In this document: in pieces, positions 1 through 11,355 of the stretch | How positions within the stretch are numbered: the first letter of the stretch is position 1 | Layout: the number at the start of each line of letters is the position of its first letter | Source: Actinostola sp. cb2023 | Lineage: Eukaryota; Cnidaria; Anthozoa; Actiniaria; Actinostolidae | Assembly: GCA_033675265.1 (NCBI GenBank) | Contig: JAUJYZ010000078.1 | Coordinates: 124,001 to 188,000, forward strand | DNA: 64,000 bases | Direction of reading: 5' to 3' | Position numbers and translations under genes: made by a program | The notes under the pieces: model-generated | Seen by the model: the letters and a program-made list of their open reading frames with translations, nothing else | Database searches by the model: none | Told to the model about the DNA's origin: nothing

Positions 1-42
1 CAGAAAATAGTAGCAATGACCACCATTCAGACCGTCCGCCAT
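1..42 (-). CDS. Possible 5' end of a minus-strand gene, cut by the window edge
   Basis: Read on the minus strand, an ATG at 42-40 in the context CAAAATGGCGG opens a frame MADGLNGGHCYYFL that runs off the left edge. About 500 bp upstream lie two perfect NRF1-type palindromes (536-545 and 576-585), which is where a CpG-type promoter would be expected. The product cannot be named from 14 residues. AAAATGGCGG also occurs in non-coding repeats here (for example near 19569), so this is only a candidate. Confidence 0.25.
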   Translation of the reverse strand, partial: MADGLNGGHCYYFL

Positions 43-532
43 TTTGAAAATCCATCTGAGCCCGTTAGAAAAAGAGTCAGCTTTGTGTGTTATACCTATG
101 ATTCTCTTCTAAAAACCTCCGAGCATCGTTATAGATTGGCCAATCACTTCAGTTTCAAAAAAGTCGCGCTGCGCGAGCATCGCATCGGCCTAGAAAGATT
201 GGCCCTGACCATCTCGTACCCGAGCCCGCTGAGCACCCTGTTGCTTTCAAATGACGAAAGTCGTCGCGCACTAAAGACCGCTGAGAGCGCGGCTACATTT
301 TTGTTTGAATATTCAAACTAACAATACACAGTACATCTTCGTGTAGCCGTTTAAAATCCCTTCGACCTAGAAATGGACGATAAATACATGCTGCATTACC
401 CTGTCTTCCGCTTTGAGCCATTCCTTTGACGAGGATCGAAGGTTACTTTACGATCTCCCGACGAATTCAGATCAAGGTAGCTCTGGGTACGAGAATGAAT
501 CCCTGAAACACGCAGTCTGAACTCAAGCATTT

Positions 533-607
533 ATCGCGCATGCGCAGCAGAAAAAGCCCCTTGTTCACTCATATCGCGCATGCGCAGCAAAAAAGCCCCT
601 TGTTCAT
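533..607. promoter_or_regulatory. Direct repeat with two NRF1-like palindromes
   Basis: A segment of about 35 bp occurs twice, 40 bp apart, each copy containing the perfect palindrome GCGCATGCGC (536-545 and 576-585). This is the consensus core of animal NRF1 sites, which sit in promoters of housekeeping genes. No gene to the right is evident; the possible minus-strand start at position 42 would be its target. Confidence 0.4.
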
Positions 608-679
608 CTTATCTATATCTACATCGTAAGTTTTTAAAAATCGTTAGATATCACTGATACCAACTTCAATTAAAAAATA

Positions 680-865
680 CAGTTGAACCTCCGGTTGCGA
701 CCACTTTAGTAAGCGACCACCTCTCCTAAGCGACCAGTTTTCCAAAATACCAAAAGTTCAGTTCCAAGTCAAATCACTATAGTTGGAACCTCTCGTATGC
801 GAACGCCTCTCGTAAGCGACCACAAAGCTTGACATTTTGGGTGGTCGCTTACGGGAGGTTCGACT
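680..865. mobile_element. Tigger/pogo-like MITE, copy 1
   Basis: The element begins CAGTTGAACCTCC after a TA and ends with a diverged inverted copy (GGTTCGACTA). The interior reiterates the phrase TAAGCGACCA. This end sequence and TA target are typical of pogo/Tigger-type non-autonomous elements. A longer copy in opposite orientation lies at 34693-34967. There is no coding capacity. A poly(A) run follows at about 888-911. Confidence 0.6.
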
Positions 866-1475
866 AATTAATTATAATGAAAAGAAGAAAAAAAAAAAAA
901 AAAAAAAAAAATAGTCATAAATAATCTATATACAAATAAAATGGATAATAATAATAAAACATCTCATAAAAAATCTACTTAAATTGATTTGCTAAACTAA
1001 TTTTAAAATAACTTAATTCACCCATTCCACGATAAACGAGGTATAAGAATTGACAAAAATATTATGGAATATTTTCTATTAAAAAATTACTCCAAAAGTC
1101 AAATTATTCAAATTTGAGTATCTGAAAAAAAAATTGATATAATCTTTTAATACAAAAAAATTGCGAGCATATAATCGATAGGCTGTTGTTTCCCAATCGT
1201 GAAAATTATAAAAAATAGAAATAAATCCGCTTAAAAAATTCCTGTATTTTATGAAAAAGAGAATAGACGACTCATGTGCTCGGGTGGTGCAAAACATATC
1301 GCTAAAACAGTAAACACACAAAAATATACCTGAAGAAAGATACTTCTCTCTATTTTCAGTTTGTTTAAATAGAGCATATGCAAAAATATATGTCAAAATA
1401 AATACTGTATAGGATACTTCTACCGTAGAATACGTCTATGGGACGATATATTTTATATTTGTCGATGAGTTTACC

Positions 1476-1752
1476 TTAAAGGAGCACTCTCACAGGTAAT
1501 GCATTGCGCGCCATGTTATTGTTTACATACGGGATACTACTTAGAGTTGACAAGAACGCACGTGAAAAGTACACGTGAAAAGTTCGCCTTTCGAATTACG
1601 AGACGGATCAGCAATGGCAAGTCCGGAGTTCTCCAGAGAATCTCTTCCTTCTCGTGTGGTAAGTAGAGAAATCCGCCATTTTCGTATCATACGAAAATGG
1701 CGCTAAGGGGTTCAAGGCGCGCAATGCATTACCTGTGAGAGTACTCCTTTAA
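1476..1752. mobile_element. MITE with TTAA target sites (piggyBac-like), copy 1
   Basis: A 277-bp element is bounded by TTAA on both sides, with inverted ends AGGAGCACTCTCACAGGTAA of about 33 bp. A near-identical 260-bp copy lies at 36286-36545. TTAA duplication is the hallmark of piggyBac-type insertion; the element is non-coding and would be mobilised in trans. Confidence 0.75.
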
Positions 1753-2184
1753 CGATTATAGTTTGAGTCAGAAATAATCAGAATTGTGCTATGAATAGAC
1801 GTTGGAGAAAAAATATATATATATTATATTGGTAACTATACAAAAAGTAACGGAGCCGTTTCAACGAGGCAGATATGTTGAGTAAAATAATATAGCCATT
1901 AATATAATCATGATAAACATTTATCATTGTGTTCTTCATGTTCTCTGATGAATTATTAAATACTATTGACTTGCTATAAAACATGCAATCATTGGCATGC
2001 ATGAGCATTAGAGTGCTTGCTGCTCATCCATTTGAGGTATCATTATAAACTAATAATAACAATTTGTCCAGACACTCGATGTTCTTGGTTTATATAAATG
2101 TTTAGCTGCCGACAATGCAGCTGATGAGTTGTCGAGAGTAATCATATCACTACAGCAATTTGCACTAAGATAGATCGGAGAACA

Positions 2185-2890
2185 CATTTGGTAACGGAGG
2201 TTTGTTTCGTTCATCTGCTGATTTTCTTGATTTTCCAGTTTAATAAATCAAAAATCAGAGTTTTAAGCGCCTCTCTGGATGCAACGGACCCTTGCTAAGA
2301 TGCCTGGTAGAGATTTAAAATATCTGGCTTCTACCACAAGAGAAACAATATGGCGGATACAGCTTAGTTCCAATCTCGATCTCGAGCAGCTTAGTGGACA
2401 CTGTTTGTACTTAAAATATCATTCTAGGCCTTGAACTATCATTACTAATTCAAAACCGAGCAAATTTTCATCAGAAATTAACATTTCAGAAAGTCGAGTA
2501 ACGAAGGTTATGGTAACATGCACTGGGTAACGGAGGTTACTTTTACAAGACCAGTTCTACGCCATTATGCCAGACATCCAGATTTAGTTATATACCTAAA
2601 TAAGTTCATATCCATCGACTCTATAAATACAAACACTCAAATCGCAATGTTATGTATTTAGTTGCTGGAAATTAAGGTAACGGCCGGAGGTTACTCTCTT
2701 ATCTCTACCCTTCAAATATGATTCAAACAAAAAATATTTCTCGCTAAATATTCAAACTTCCCAAAACAAAAGCTTTCCAACATCAGGCACGGATAAGAGG
2801 GTTCAACTTGAGACAAAGCTGCAAATGTACAAACCTTTTCGTCCATTTTCAATATTGTTTTAATGTTAGGTAACGGAGGTTACGCAAAAA
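2185..2890. repeat. Dispersed GGTAACGGAGGTTAC motif cluster
   Basis: Full or near-full copies of GGTAACGGAGGTTAC, an imperfect palindrome (GTAAC...GTTAC), occur near 2190, 2526, 2675 and 2869. Spacing is irregular (about 335, 150 and 194 bp). They may be a decayed repeat family or clustered binding sites. No gene is seen in this stretch. Confidence 0.35.
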
Positions 2891-3145
2891 TCGTGGACGT
2901 TGCTCCGATAATGTTGTCAATTCCAGTGAGGCCAAGGCCTTTTGATGTCTAGTATATACCGAAAGGATGGTTATCCGTGGTTGAATTACGCCATACAGAT
3001 CAACAATCTTCCAGAAGCAACACTGACTTTCATCCAGCAACGCTTAGATTGTGCTATCGACTGTGGACATTAAAAAAGTGCCACAAACTCGTTGTTTGGA
3101 GCAAAATTTAACTATGATAACTCATTTACTTACTGACTTTTTTAG

Positions 3146-3358
3146 ACTGAATTGAAAGATTTACATAAGAACTTCAAATTCAAGAAAGAAAATAGCGAAT
3201 TCCATGACAAATATTCGGTCAGGAACGCAAAGACACCCAAAAAACGAATTGGCCTCGTTTATCGTGGAATGGGTGTAATTACTGATTTAGAATATGCTGT
3301 TTCCAAATTCGTCCTCATTTACATAAACTTTAACCTTGATTTTCTCGGTGCAAACTAA
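3146..3358 (+). CDS. Unidentified open frame, possible terminal exon
   Basis: After a pyrimidine-rich stretch ending TTTTTTAG (about 3137-3145), an open frame of about 70 codons runs to a stop at 3356-3358. It is lysine-rich at the start and has no recognisable domain. The last about 50 bp belong to a tandem duplication (3305-3690), so the stop is repeat-derived. The acceptor-like sequence makes a terminal exon possible, but no upstream exon was found. Chance openness is the main alternative. Confidence 0.15.
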   Translation, partial: TELKDLHKNFKFKKENSEFHDKYSVRNAKTPKKRIGLVYRGMGVITDLEYAVSKFVLIYINFNLDFLGAN

Positions 3359-3690
3359 TTGTGTCTTCAAAATTGTAGCAAGACATGAACTATTATATAT
3401 GTTGGTTGGCCATGCAGATCATACACTTAGAGTTGCCAAGCCATTCAGTAATTCATGAGAGAAATACAATAGAAATCACAGACAAAATCGTCCTCATTTA
3501 CATAAACTTTAACCTTGATTTTCTCGGTGCAAACTAATTGTGTCTTCAGTCGTAAAACATGAACTAATATATCTGTTCGTTGGCCATGCAAAACATGCAC
3601 TTACAGTTGTCAAATCATTCAGTAATTCATGAGAGAAATACAATATAAATCACACACAAAATCGACCTCATTTACATCAGTAAACTTTAA
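3305..3690. repeat. Tandem duplication, about 179 bp, 2+ copies
   Basis: The phrase CCTCATTTACATAAACTTTA recurs at 3313 and 3492, and diverged at 3666, giving periods of 179 and 174 bp. Intervening sequence is also similar. Confidence 0.75.
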
Positions 3691-4954
3691 CTCGAGTTTA
3701 TAAGTACATCAGATACATCATTGTTACTCATGTTTTAAACGCTACAATTATATAGTGATTGTATCATTGAAAACCTCTCAGATATATTGATAATGGTAGT
3801 CATTCTCTAATAACGCTGTATTTCAGCTAGTATATTTGTACATTGATATTTCATAATTGTGGACTGAACGAATGGACTTGTAAATGCATTCAGAAATTAC
3901 TAAACGATGTTGAAATAATCTGACTGTATGTTTCAGTAGCCAGGATTTTCCATTGGGGGGTCACACTCCATATCGTTCACCCCCAAATCCCCCCCCCCCT
4001 CCCCTCCTCAAACATATATAAAATTTAAAGAGTAGACTCAGAGGAAGGGGGGCCACAGGCACCCTGTGACCTCCCCCTGCCTACGCCCCTGTTTATTCAT
4101 TTAGAAAGTTATATTTGAAGAACTACTTTTAGCAAGACTTGGCGCGCGCGAATCTGTGAATCGAGACATTGTCGAACTGCCGATGTGCTATTTACAAACC
4201 CTGCTATCTTTAGTTGCTTCGGGGGATGGAAACTCTCAACTCGGCTCGCATCAGCTTTCCTTTGATGATTTGACATCGTTTGATTTATAAACTGTTTGTT
4301 GATTTACTATGTTTTCCAGTGTTAACTGTCCACATGGATATGATACATCATCGTCACTTTACTGATTACCAAACTTTAATTATCCAAGTTTGACGAGATG
4401 TAGTAATTCATACCCAACGTGCATCGCTGTTTGTCTGATCAGAACGGGTTTTTAACACAGCTGTCATTAGATTAATAATGAAAAAGTTTATCAACATTCT
4501 AAACATAGTAATGTACGGCAAATTCAAAGAAAAAAAGGTCATATAGCTCGATGTACCTTTGGTGACCGTCCTTTGGTGTACGTCACAAGGCGTTCTTGGC
4601 AATTTATTCAGTATCGGTCCAAAGTTTTCAAGAAATCATAAGTTGACTATATACATACAACCCCAAGACAGACACAATAAAACACCCATAGACTAAGGGT
4701 ACAGTGGTGACCCAAACCTTCTAATTGCCTTCCTGACTTGAGAATCGCATGGGTCAGTCAACGAAGCTCTGTTCACAGTTGGAGCCACCACTACTAATAG
4801 CGAATTCACGACTTTTTAACATTTTTGCCCGGAAATTAGTCCAAGGACTTCCTGTATATATCCTAAACATATGTGGCGACCAAATCTCAGCTGCGTGGCT
4901 TGGTTGAGCATGAATCTGCAGTCTTACTTGATCTACAATTTCAGTAATACTTAC
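3691..4954. other. Gene-poor stretch with G/C homopolymer element
   Basis: No gene is supported. At 3934-4093 a GC-rich patch with C-runs and the end CTACGCCCCTG resembles a small foldback transposon relic. The remainder is unique-looking AT-rich sequence. Confidence 0.3.
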
Positions 4955-5031
4955 ATCTTCTTGCTGCACTGTCCTCGCTCGTGGTTGAGCATCAACGCCA
5001 AGGCCCACACAAGGAGTATGTGAGCTTTCAT
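4955..5031 (-). CDS. Possible signal-peptide first exon of a secreted protein
   Basis: On the minus strand an ATG at 5031-5029 opens MKAHILLVWALALMLNHERG, a well-formed signal peptide (basic n-region, hydrophobic core of about 12 residues), followed by QCSKK. The frame reaches a consensus donor GTAAGT at 4954-4949 with two bases of a codon left over. The next exon was not found with confidence. Splicing to the acceptor-like TATATACAG just downstream would end after five more residues, giving a peptide of about 30 residues. What it encodes is unknown. Confidence 0.4.
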
Positions 5032-5039
5032 GTCTTCAA

Positions 5040-6640
5040 TAAACCAAGTTGGACTCCTTCCTTGGAATAGAACCACAATTCCTTGAAGGTTGCTTTCACG
5101 GCGGCAAGGAGCTACACTGAAAACACAAACGTTTATCTTGTGTTCAGTTGGAGTGGTGATGATAGTAGATCCTTAACAAGACAGATTGCACTAGTAATTG
5201 TTTGGATAGTGGAATATTTCAGCCAATCATGCGTGCTATCACGGTGATCAAGCTTTACTACAAAAAGAATCGAATATCGCTCTGTGGTGCTTCCTATGCT
5301 AGGTCAGACGGCAAGGATTCTGGTAATTAATAAATCGATTGAAATCAGCGATGATATATCCAGGTCAAAGGCTAGAAATGTGGTTCATAATTTTTCAATT
5401 TTAATTAGATATATTTTATATCACTGAGTATAACTGCAACAATCTCTCTGCATCAAAACCATTTCAAAGTTCGATTAACTTGGACTGACGAGATAAGAAA
5501 ACAATGGTTATATCTAAAGTGAGACGGCGGTTTAATAGGCCATAGAGTATCATCGTAGTACGATGCGAGCTGAATCGCTGTAGAAACATGTGTACTTCAG
5601 TTGGCTGAATGGAATGCAAGAACCATATTTGATATCAAGAAGCAAGCAACTTATGATCCTGGGCGAAAACCAAGAGAACACACGCTAGCTATACATAGTA
5701 TACATGCAGCTGGGTTGTACATGCCCACTGCTTTGTCGCTAAGTGCCTTTTCACAGGAAAGCAAGATTCTTGGGGGCTAACTAAACACTCTCTTGACAGC
5801 AGAAATGGCACCAATTCAAACGCTGCACAAAAACAGGATTTCGCATCCTCAAGTACCTCTTCAGCTGAACGAGTAATTCCCTGTCTGATACCAACAGTCA
5901 TAGAATTGAGTCAGTATCCATACAGATCTCAAGGGTGGAGAGCGGATGTACAACGCCCACGTGCAAACTAGTCAGTCCGTTAAGATATTGTGAAGATAAA
6001 CTTTGACTCAAAAGCACATCCTGAAATGTCAAGAGGGTTCCTCAAGAAAACAGCTCAATGCGATATAAAACAACAGTATTTACCGGATACGAATAAGCCA
6101 TAACCACCAAGTCAAGTATGGGTCTGACAAGCTTGTTTTGTTCGGTTATATATCCAAGTGTAAAACTGCTAATGTGCGCTCTTTGCTAACAATTCACTGA
6201 CCACAGAGCTGGCTAGTTTAATATATGTTCGTGACCAGAACGTTAAACCTAACAAGCGATCTAGCCACACGTCACGGAGGTGCTGACCTTGAAAGGCACA
6301 AGGCCTGGGCTTTCAACAGGAATTACATCACGCAGATCCGACACTCAAACCTAAATAACGCGGCCCTCTTTTAAGCGGACACCCTCGATATGCTTGTCAA
6401 AGTCACCAAAATAGTCCCATTCATCGTGACTGATTATGTAGCTATTAAGTAGTGAAACAATTGCGCATGCTATTTTGTACGTCGCTCCTTCCCCCTCACC
6501 CTCACAGTGAAACACTTACATACCTTCAACAATTATTGGAATATTGTTATCACTTGATTTTCCTATTTGAATTTGAATTCAAATTGAAAAGTGGAAATGA
6601 CACTCCTTATTCGCGCATATTAAGTAAATTAAATTACATT
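5040..6640. other. No gene recognised
   Basis: This AT-rich, apparently unique sequence carries only short chance frames. No transposon ends or tandem repeats stand out. It could contain the 5' UTR exon or promoter of the minus-strand candidate at 4955-5031. Confidence 0.3.
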
Positions 6641-6648
6641 GGACAGTG

Positions 6649-6649
<1 letters not shown>

Positions 6650-6686
<37 letters not shown>

Positions 6687-7143
6687 CAAATAATATTCCT
6701 TGCCTCACCCTAGATTCCTTTCTTCTCCAACCTAGATTCCTCATGTTCCTTGCCTCTCCCCTAGACCCTAGATGATTGCCCTCCACCATTGATTCCTTGC
6801 CTCTCCCCCAAGATTCCTAACTCCTCCCCAAGAGTCTTTGCCTCTCCCGGCTAGAATCGTTCACCTCTCCCTCTAAATTCCTTGCTTCCAATCCTAGATT
6901 CCTTGCCTCCCCCTAGATTCTTTTCTTCTTCCCGGACCCTAGATTCCTTGCTTCTACCCCAACATTCCTTGCCTCCCCCAGTTCCTTGTCTCCCCCTAGA
7001 TTCATTTCTTCTCCCCCTAGATTCCTTGTTTCTACCCCTAGATTCCTTGCCTCCCTCAGTTCCTTGTCACCCCCTAGATTCCTTGCCTCTCCCTCTAGAT
7101 TCCTTGCCTCCCCCTAGATTCCTTGCCTCAGTCCCACTAGGCC
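6650..7143. repeat. Poly(C) tract followed by degenerate CT-rich minisatellite
   Basis: A run of about 36 C (6650-6685) is followed by about 450 bp built from degenerate units of about 20-25 bp around the phrase CCTAGATTCCTTGCCTC. The strong strand bias in C and T leaves a leucine/proline-rich frame open, which is an artefact. Confidence 0.8.
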
Positions 7144-9389
7144 GAATGAATACTCCTTATTTATTTTGTGTATGCAAAATGTCTTCCAATTAGGCGTGAT
7201 CGATGGTGGCGTATATAGGTGTAAAGGAGAAAATTGCGTTAATTGCTTTGTAATTGTTTGGATTACTATAATTATGGATTAAGTGAATTTTTGAAAAGTT
7301 CTTCTTAGCGATGAAATACAATCAGTCTCTCTGCAAAAAAAATCCAAACATTTGAAGATAGTACGTTGGTCGATGACAACCTCTACTTGTTTTCACTTCT
7401 AGTCTGCCCTCAGTGTTTACTACGGGCTATATACTGGAATGTCATCGAACCCAGCGCGTCACGTAAATGCATGTATCACTCACCAGTACTGCTGGTTGGT
7501 CTGTGATCCCTGAGTCAATTTAAAACCACAGGAAACCTAAATTAGTCGAGAAAGTGTACGTGGTCTGATTTCATCATTGATACTCTTACTGACGGACTCA
7601 AGCAGCTCAGTGATGTACAATGTTGTAGTGGGCTTTAGGAGAAGTAGCCTGCGGATACAGCCGTCAAAAAGCATCTGTATTCGCAGGCTATAGGAGAAGC
7701 GAATATGAAACGAATTGACATGTAAAAAGTCTCTCGAACTCGGCTCGCGCGGGCAGATCAGTCTCGGGGTTCGGGTTCGGGTTGGGGGCCTGGGCGATGG
7801 ATATTTGAAGCCGATGTGAATGCTTGTTCGAAATGTTGAAAATAATCCGCCCTAAAAGGTGCCAGAATCTCAACCCTGTGGGCGTGAACTATAAGCTCGA
7901 AACTGCTTGCACTAAAAGTTAGAAAATTGACCTTGACATTCAAGGCAGTTGCCCACGGCCGGTCGCAGAATTTGTTCTGGAAGCCAGTCTAATCGACGAC
8001 TAACGACCAACTAAAATATTGGATTTGGTGCTGTGTTTAGAATTGTTAATTGGCACTAGTATTATTAATAAAACTCGAGTACGAATCCCTATTGCTAAAA
8101 GAGCGAATGGCATCCATCCGTCGGGTAAATCTTACATATCCACTGGATAAGCAGTTATTTAATGAATAGCCCTATCTGCACTATGCACTCTTTGAACAAC
8201 CATGGTGACATGTAGTAATTCAAAGTCTACTTCTTTCTTGATACCAGATGTTTTCGGAATTCATCAAAGAGAAGGCAATATTGCGCGATAATCGACCCTA
8301 ATGAGCCAATTCTAATAAAGAAACTGATGTTTTATTAATCAGAAATAAATTAAGTATTACTAGCTAATCAGTTGTTTTATCAGACTCTTCTGTACGATGT
8401 CACTCACTGGCCAGTTCTCATCAGTGAACAAATGGGGAGTTTGCAGGTCTTGCGTGACACTTTAAATTTTAATCCAACAAAAACAAAAACATAACATTTG
8501 AAAAATCACACCGAAGTTAGCAAAAATTGAAATTTTGAAGTAATTTCGATGAATAGAGCGAAAGTTATGGGCGACTGAAGTTGGCTTTTTTCTTGAAACG
8601 TACAGCTAAAAATGTCACGCAAGACCTGCAAACTTCCCATTGCACACAAATGCCGATCGAGAAGTACGGAACTAAAACCAATCATGGGCAGAAGGTGAAT
8701 GATTTATAACACAGGCTAGGAAGTTCCAGTGATTTGATTGGTGGAGAGCAGTCGTATAACAGTTTCCATGACAACCGTGATAAACAATTTCACAAATGAA
8801 AAAGCATGCACATGCACTTGCTGGTTTGCACATGACGTCATGGCGGCCATGTTGGTTCCCGATAGCCAAGTATATATTCCTCAGTAATTAGCTTCGCTTG
8901 TGTATTTCACCATTTGGCCATTCTGCTTACCCCGTTTAGAAGGGATCATCGAACTATATACTACTTTTACTATATAAATTCGAATTCTGGGACCAGTTCC
9001 TGAAAAGTTAGTCCCCAACAAGAGCCGGTCTACACTGGTTCAATACAATATGTTATTTAATGTGGGTTCTACACTTAGCTCCATGCTAGTTTACACCACC
9101 TAATACTAAATATAAACTACTGTTATTATGAAATTACTATTTATAGCATGGAACTAATTTTGGCTAATAGTAATATTTGTAACATTTCCTTCTGGAAATT
9201 TGTTTAATTTGTGGAACTTTCACATCTACGTACGGAACCCCACACGACGAATAACTCAATATTCTTGAAGAATTTGGACATCACACAGGGGTAGAAACCT
9301 GAAATTGATTGAAGCTGTCGGTCCACATTGATTGGTGGAATCTTTTATCTCAAAGAGTTTCAAGTGTTTGAATTAAATTAGCCTAATAA
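7144..9389. other. No gene recognised
   Basis: No coding exon is supported. At 8415-8640 a near-palindrome is seen (GTTTGCAGGTCTTGCGTGAC against its inverse), a probable foldback element. The phrase TGACGTCATGGCGGCCATG at 8830-8850 recurs in related form near 22965 and 58815, so a dispersed repeat lies here. Confidence 0.35.
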
Positions 9390-10098
9390 TCACCAAAGGC
9401 ATCTATCCTCGATCTGTGTCTTTGCACCATCCATGAATTTCGGGCGCCAAATATAGTGGAAAACCATCAACTCTTCCTGGAAAAAAAACTCTCTAGAACC
9501 TCGGAACCAAAGGTGCTTGGCGTTTTCAATTCCTTGGTCCCTAAACAATGTATCCCGTAATTCCTGAAGTCTTATAGCTGGTACATGTAAGCTATTTATT
9601 TTCGTTCTTGGCTCGCATAGCCTTCTTCTGATAAACATTGATAAGACTGATAACGTGGTGTGTTGGTTCAAGTTGACCCTTGGTCCAAAATGAGGACCAT
9701 ATTTTAAATGGGCCCAGAAGTGGCAGAACCTAGAGCCGGATGGTGGTAATATGCTCTGCAAGAATAGCACACATTGTGCTTGAAAATTTGTCGTGAATAT
9801 TGAATATTTCAAGTGAGTATTCAGGTCGTGGGGCCTGAGCACCAAAGGTGAAGAATCATTCCAATCGTTGATGGTTCAGTCCATGAGTAGTCAGTCTGGA
9901 ACACCGGAACCCAGATCGACGGATAATCCCAAACTCGTCCCAAGGCTCTTTTCCTCTGGCTTCCTTAAAGAGAAGAGAAGAGCCTGGAACGACGTTGCCT
10001 TCGCTCTTGAAACCTATATTCCATGTGGTCTTCCATCTTCCAGGAACTGTTGCCAAAAAGGTGCCCCCCTTGCCTAGACTCCTAGTAAAAATCGGCAC
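9390..10098 (-). pseudogene. Unidentified open frames, possibly a decayed coding segment
   Basis: Two consecutive long minus-strand frames (10098-9856, 80 codons; 9845-9390, 151 codons) lie in different phases, in a region richer in G+C than its surroundings. I recognise no domain in either. A third frame also reads through with several stops. A decayed exon or transposon coding remnant would look like this, but so could chance. A small palindrome around 9945-9990 adds to the doubt. Confidence 0.2.
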
Positions 10099-10556
10099 TT
10101 AAGCTCATCATGGGCACCTTACCTCACGTACTTGATCCCATGAGGTGGTCCAACTATCCTCTCAGTCTCCAGAAGTAGAGCCTCTCCATTGATAGGTAAT
10201 TGACTAATCGATCTTACTTCGCCTTGGTGCTAACTAACAGTCTCGTTTAATAAGAAGCTCACTATTATTCTTAGTGCTCTTTCTTCATCATTTATCGAAA
10301 ACCGAAAACAAAACATAAGTGAACAACTAATAAACCTGACATGGCGGTTGATTAAGGCGCAAGAATTTGAGACAATGGAAAACTTTAGCCTTTATATACC
10401 AGATCATCCTTCTGTAGTCTTCTTAACGTAATCCCTTCTTAGCATTCCACATTGACAGAGGCTTACGTACGCCAGTAAACGAAAGTAAACACTCCATATT
10501 CATGACGTGTTCTTCGACCACGTTTGATAAAAATGCATGTGCTATTCCATGTCCCA
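10099..10556. other. No gene recognised
   Basis: Unique-looking sequence with no supported feature. Confidence 0.3.
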
Positions 10557-10795
10557 TAGAATCGGTTTTCGTATGAGTGGGGAACTTACAGTACGGAGTT
10601 ACGATACGGAATCGAACATATCTATTCAATAATAATAATAATAATAATAATAATTTATTTAAATAGCGCTATTCAACCAATCACAGCGCGCGAAATAATT
10701 TCTCAACCAATCAGAATGATTGGATACCGTTACCGGACCACTGCATGGCACGAACCGTACCGTAACTACTTTCCACTCATACAAAAACGACTCTA
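10557..10795. mobile_element. Foldback MITE family B, copy 1
   Basis: Ends are TAGAATCGGTTTTCGTATGA and, inverted, ACTCATACAAAAACGACTCTA. The interior has the family signature ACGGTACGGTTCGT with CAAT-like phrases (GATTGGTTGA). An (AAT)n microsatellite interrupts the middle. Related copies lie at 22479-22665, 32516-32726 and 48150-48314. Confidence 0.7.
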
Positions 10796-11109
10796 TCACA
10801 AGTAGTGAGAGGAGTAAAGAAAACATGGGAAAATGGGAAATAAAGAAATTACCAACAGGTGAAAATCGAGAGAAATTGAATGGAATTGCATCCATAACAA
10901 TCGATAGAATAAAGGCAGGTATGCATAAATGTATTTACCATAGTTTGTGGGATGAGTTGCTCAATGTTTCAAGATTAAGTTCTAACTAATCATTCGATTT
11001 AATCTAGTGTGAAAGAGAGCACTTCATGTGTGTGTTTACTTATGCTCCTAAATCAGCAAAATAATCATGTTTAGGAAATGACTGACATAATGCTTGGGCA
11101 GACATAAGC

Positions 11110-11355
11110 TCCGTCCTTAATATGGCTGTCATCCTTTTCTCAGGGTAGCTAGCAAGGGGGAGGTTGTGATCACGTTTCACGTACCATTTTTTCGTAAATT
11201 CACGACTCAAAAGAATCATTTAAGCCATTTCACGCACGTCTTTCTTGCAAATTCACGGATCACGGTTTTATATGTTGTTGATGAAGTGTTTTTCACGATT
11301 CACCCGCCATTTTCACGCGAAATCACGCGTCACATGTCTTTGCTACCCTGTTTTC
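11110..11355. mobile_element. Unclassified dispersed repeat, copy 1
   Basis: This segment (phrases TTTCACGTACCATTTTTTCG and TCACGCGTCAC) recurs in inverted orientation at 54549-54735, ending in both cases with CAGGGTAGC/GCTACCCTG. It is a decayed transposon of unknown class with no coding frame. Confidence 0.55.

Noticed and set aside
6882..7193. Pro/Leu-rich 103-codon frame
   Set aside because: Translation of the CT-rich minisatellite.
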